DNA from: Eshraghiella sp964576255
GTDB taxonomy: Bacteria; Bacillota; Clostridia; Lachnospirales; Lachnospiraceae
DNA: 64,000 bases
Reading direction: 5' to 3'
Assembly (NCBI GenBank): GCA_964576255.1
Contig: CAZNUK010000003.1
Location: 1-64,000 of the forward strand
Both the position numbers and the translations under genes were made by a program. Below are positions 61,682 through 64,000 of this stretch, piece after piece (positions within the stretch are counted from its first letter, which is position 1; the number at the start of each line of letters is the position of its first letter). The notes under the pieces are model-generated. The model saw nothing but the letters and a program-made list of their open reading frames with translations, ran no database searches and was not told the DNA's origin.

Positions 61682-62200
61682 TTAGTCATACAAAAACTCA
61701 TAATCGGGAAGTGCCTTCCACTCCTCAGTCTCCATCAACATGTCGCTGATTGTCTTGCAGGTATCCAAAAACTTCTGTCCTTTTCGGTTCTTAGAGCTAT
61801 ATGAATACGAAATGTCTTTTGCCTCAATAATTTTCTCCTCTTCCCCATTATTTATAACCAAAACCAAAGTCATTGACGGCGAAGACATCACGCCCTCATT
61901 TGGATTATAGCTATCCGGATAGGACTCCACATCAAGCTCTTTAATTAACTCATAAATCTCCTCAAGCTCTTCATCTGTAAGCTTGTAATTGGTAATATAA
62001 TCCTCCGGGTGGGTGGCATCCTTGGTTTTTACTAATTGTCCCGTATCGCTATCGTAGGAACTGATGCCATAGCAGCCCCAGGTAAGGCTAAAAGAAAAAT
62101 CTTCCAAGGTGCCCATATTTGTCTTACCCTTTTTGACATTAGTACATGCCGAACAAAAAATTGCTACAACTAACGTCACAATTAATGCTATTTTTTTCAT
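61682..62200 (-). CDS. small lipoprotein in the sigma factor operon
   Basis: About 172 residues. Signal MKKIALIVTLVVAIFCSACT with a lipobox SAC. The body has SLTWGCYGISSYDSDTGQLV, DEELEEIYELIKELDVESYP and MTLVLVINNGEEEKIIEAKD. No known domain. ATG at 62200 is chosen; an in-frame TTG at 62206 has better spacing to GGAG and cannot be excluded. Confidence 0.78.
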   Translation of the reverse strand: MKKIALIVTLVVAIFCSACTNVKKGKTNMGTLEDFSFSLTWGCYGISSYDSDTGQLVKTKDATHPEDYITNYKLTDEELEEIYELIKELDVESYPDSYNPNEGVMSSPSMTLVLVINNGEEEKIIEAKDISYSYSSKNRKGQKFLDTCKTISDMLMETEEWKALPDYEFLYD

Positions 62201-62217
62201 AATCAAGCTATCTCCTC

Positions 62218-62994
62218 TTATCTACTTTGTTGTACATCATGCAGTGTCACATAGATGTCCTCTTCATCCTCCACTATAGTTCCTGCCTCCGGCTCTATCA
62301 AAATATGCCACTCAGCCATATCACAGGTTCCAATCTCCGGAATAATTCGGTCAATTTCTATTGTCATCATTTTGGCCTCATTAATGCCAATGACTCCTAC
62401 ATTGGTGACTTTATGGCTTATCGAGCCACTGCCTTCCTCTAACACCATAATTACAAGAATCTGATTTTCAAAATATGCCTCATCATATTTGTCACAAGCG
62501 TCAAGAAATCCCCTGGTATAATCTGATCCATAATTCTCTCTTCTCTCCAAATAGTAAATATCCTTATTAGCTTCATAGTAAGCCTTCAATTCTTCAACAG
62601 AGCGAATAATCTTAACTTGTGGGTATGTGATTCCCTCTCCAATAGCATTGGTACGGATGTACTGTGCCGAATATTCTATACTAACACTGGCCAAACTCCC
62701 CATAACAAGCTCGCTAGTTTTATCGTTGGAATTACCGTCTAACATCTCATCCTCAGCAGCCGGCTCTCTGTCTTCCAGCACAGAATTTCCATTACTATAT
62801 TGGGGGCCACCATTACTTAAATCATTAGATACAAACGATAATGTAGATATCCATTTTACAGCACAGGCAATTATTATGGCGCATGCGGCCACGGAAATTC
62901 CACTGGTTAAAATAATATTGATTCTCTTACGTTTTTTAATTTTTTCTTCACTACGACGGAATATTTCCGCCTTACATTCATCTAAATTTCTCAT
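62218..62994 (-). CDS. anti-sigma-factor-like membrane protein with PrcB-like domain
   Basis: 258 residues. N-terminal cytosolic helix-rich segment (MRNLDECKAEIFRRSEEKIK), one membrane helix (about 28-50), and an external domain with FENQILVIMVLEEGSGSISH and EWHILIEPEAG, similar to PrcB_C domains. The topology and the ATGA overlap with the sigma gene suggest an anti-sigma factor. Confidence 0.75.
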   Translation of the reverse strand: MRNLDECKAEIFRRSEEKIKKRKRINIILTSGISVAACAIIIACAVKWISTLSFVSNDLSNGGPQYSNGNSVLEDREPAAEDEMLDGNSNDKTSELVMGSLASVSIEYSAQYIRTNAIGEGITYPQVKIIRSVEELKAYYEANKDIYYLERRENYGSDYTRGFLDACDKYDEAYFENQILVIMVLEEGSGSISHKVTNVGVIGINEAKMMTIEIDRIIPEIGTCDMAEWHILIEPEAGTIVEDEEDIYVTLHDVQQSR

Positions 62995-63542
62995 ATTAAA
63001 TCTCCACCATCCTTTCCAAGAATAGTGCGAAGTTCCTTTTTGGCACGATACAGAAGATTGTCCACTTGCTTTCTGTTTTTCTTCATAACCTTGGCAGCCT
63101 CATCATAGCTCATCTCTTCAAAATAAATAAGATGTACCACCACACGCATATCCGCCGGAAGCTTTGCAAGCGCCAAATTCACCGCGCTTTTTCTCTCATC
63201 AGCAAGTACCATATCTTCAAGCATCTGATGGTCATCCGACACATTTTCGCCCTCCGAAAGCTCCACAAATGGAATTATCCTGCGACGTCTTATGTAATCC
63301 AATGCCCGGCTCCTGCCAATCATAAACAGATAAGTCTTAAGAGAAACGTTAAAATTATATCTGCTTCTATGTACAACCAAATCCGAAAAAGCATCAATTG
63401 CAATATCTTCTGCGGTGTGGATATCGTGCACGTAACGCTCAATGAAGAAAACCAGACTGTGGAACAATTCCTTCATCATGTCATCAAAAGCACTTTCATC
63501 ACCATCAAGGAAACGGCGGTAGCTACTTGCGCCGTTATCCAT
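62991..63542 (-). CDS. ECF RNA polymerase sigma factor
   Basis: 183 residues. Region 2 (LFHSLVFFIERYVHDIHTAE, DIAIDAFSDLVVHRSRYNF, LKTYLFMIGRSRALDYIRRR) and region 4 (ALAKLPADMRVVVHLIYFEE, MSYDEAAKVMKKNRKQVDNL, LYRAKKELRTIL). First gene of a four-gene operon. Signal unknown. Confidence 0.94.
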   Translation of the reverse strand: MDNGASSYRRFLDGDESAFDDMMKELFHSLVFFIERYVHDIHTAEDIAIDAFSDLVVHRSRYNFNVSLKTYLFMIGRSRALDYIRRRRIIPFVELSEGENVSDDHQMLEDMVLADERKSAVNLALAKLPADMRVVVHLIYFEEMSYDEAAKVMKKNRKQVDNLLYRAKKELRTILGKDGGDLI

Positions 63543-63692
63543 AATTATCCTCCTAACATGTCAGGTAATAACTACCCTTTCACTTATTATACGATTAAGT
63601 GGTAATAAATTCCTTATATTTTTTAATTTTTTACATTCTAACAAGGCGTGCGACGAGGCATCATCCCTCCTATCTCGATTTTTCGTGCTTAC

Positions 63693-64000
63693 GTGGGGCT
63701 AATTCAGTGGATTGGCACCCCTCCTCAACTCACTTTCTCTTATTTGTGCGGGGGCACATGAGACTTTAGCAGCCCCTCCTAACTTGCTTTTTGGCACTTG
63801 AGTGGGGCAAATTCAGTGGATGAGCACCCCTCTCAACCTGTTTTTTGTCGCTTGGATGGGGCTAATTCAGTGGGTTGGCCCCCTCCCATCTTGCTTTTTC
63901 TCTCATGCGTGGGGCTAATTCAGTGGATGAGCACCCCTCTCAACTCACTTTTTTGCCATTTACGTGGGGCGACACCACCGACACGCCAATTTAATCCACA
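63693..64000. repeat. about 54-bp tandem repeat running off the window
   Basis: TGGGGC(T/A)AATTCAGTGG begins units at 63693, 63803, 63857 and 63910, with a diverged unit between the first two and a partial one at 63964; steps are 53-55 bases. Units contain GGGGC...GCACCCC arms. It lies upstream of the sigma gene. Confidence 0.85.

Noticed and set aside
1..64000. tRNA, rRNA and known riboswitch genes
   Set aside because: No cloverleaf, rRNA core sequence or recognised riboswitch pattern was noticed by reading; a covariance-model search would be needed to exclude small ones.

Overview
The window looks like a chromosome segment of a low-to-moderate GC, Gram-positive anaerobe of the Clostridia, most probably Lachnospiraceae. 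The evidence is the murB-rapZ-whiA-crh-like/hprK block, dnaE next to pfkA, DUF4317 and DUF6465-type proteins, strong AGGAGG ribosome binding sites and a FliB-type flagellin methylase (a motile lineage). The genus cannot be fixed from sequence reading alone. No rRNA, tRNA, CRISPR array, transposase or intact prophage was seen. Three runs of exactly 100 N (22813-22912, 25022-25121, 60442-60541) are scaffold gaps, and all three fall inside tandem repeat arrays.

Layout. 1-6.9 kb: SPFH/NfeD membrane pair, a VanRS-like two-component system, twin DUF3592 membrane proteins and a SleB-type hydrolase with SH3 repeats. 6.9-12.2 kb: dnaE, pfkA and a TrmH-family methyltransferase. 12.4-13.5 kb: a small decayed islet with a lipoprotein and three broken genes, one resembling a PemK/MazF toxin. 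13.6-22.4 kb: a tightly packed run ftsH-uvrC-hprK-ROK glucokinase-murB-rapZ-whiA-crh-like, joining carbon-catabolite signalling (HprK and an HPr-like protein with Glu15/Ser46) to cell wall precursor supply. 23-28.5 kb: a MurJ/SpoVB-type flippase with a repeat-filled leader, DegV, FliB and an EF-hand-like protein. 28.7-36.1 kb: accessory region with DUF4317, a ParE/Phd toxin-antitoxin pair, XRE regulators, a cluster of acyltransferases with a deletion-fused third acyltransferase/acyl-ligase remnant, and a DUF4143 ATPase.

37.6-44.8 kb: one translationally coupled six-gene unit (LolD/MacB ATPase, FtsX permease, CydDC-like ABC pair, YgbA-like and DUF454 proteins) behind two GTTAG-N6-CTAAC operators. 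44.9-50.3 kb: Na/Pi cotransporter with PhoU domain, BioY, an Ala/Lys-rich protein, TrmO and a zinc-ribbon membrane protein. 50.3-52.6 kb: a TPM-domain protein with a 20-Gly tail, then a PD-(D/E)XK nuclease-like gene that appears to start at ATT and is bracketed by direct copies of a hairpin-pair repeat. 52.6-64 kb: lrgAB with a hybrid histidine kinase, a PadR/DUF2812 pair with a near-perfect promoter whose spacer is the operator, a UshA-type 5'-nucleotidase, and an ECF sigma/anti-sigma/lipoprotein operon.

The least ordinary feature is the intergenic DNA. At least seven families of short tandem repeats (22, 27, 29, 39, 52-54, 93 and about 110 bp periods), mostly confined to one gap each and several built from inverted repeats, fill the intergenic spaces. 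A separate dispersed family (CTATAGAGAC hairpin followed 15-18 nt later by AGGTCC) occurs as pairs at three loci. The nuclease gene at 51.4-52.2 kb, bracketed by two of these pairs, is the best candidate for an undescribed repeat-associated system.
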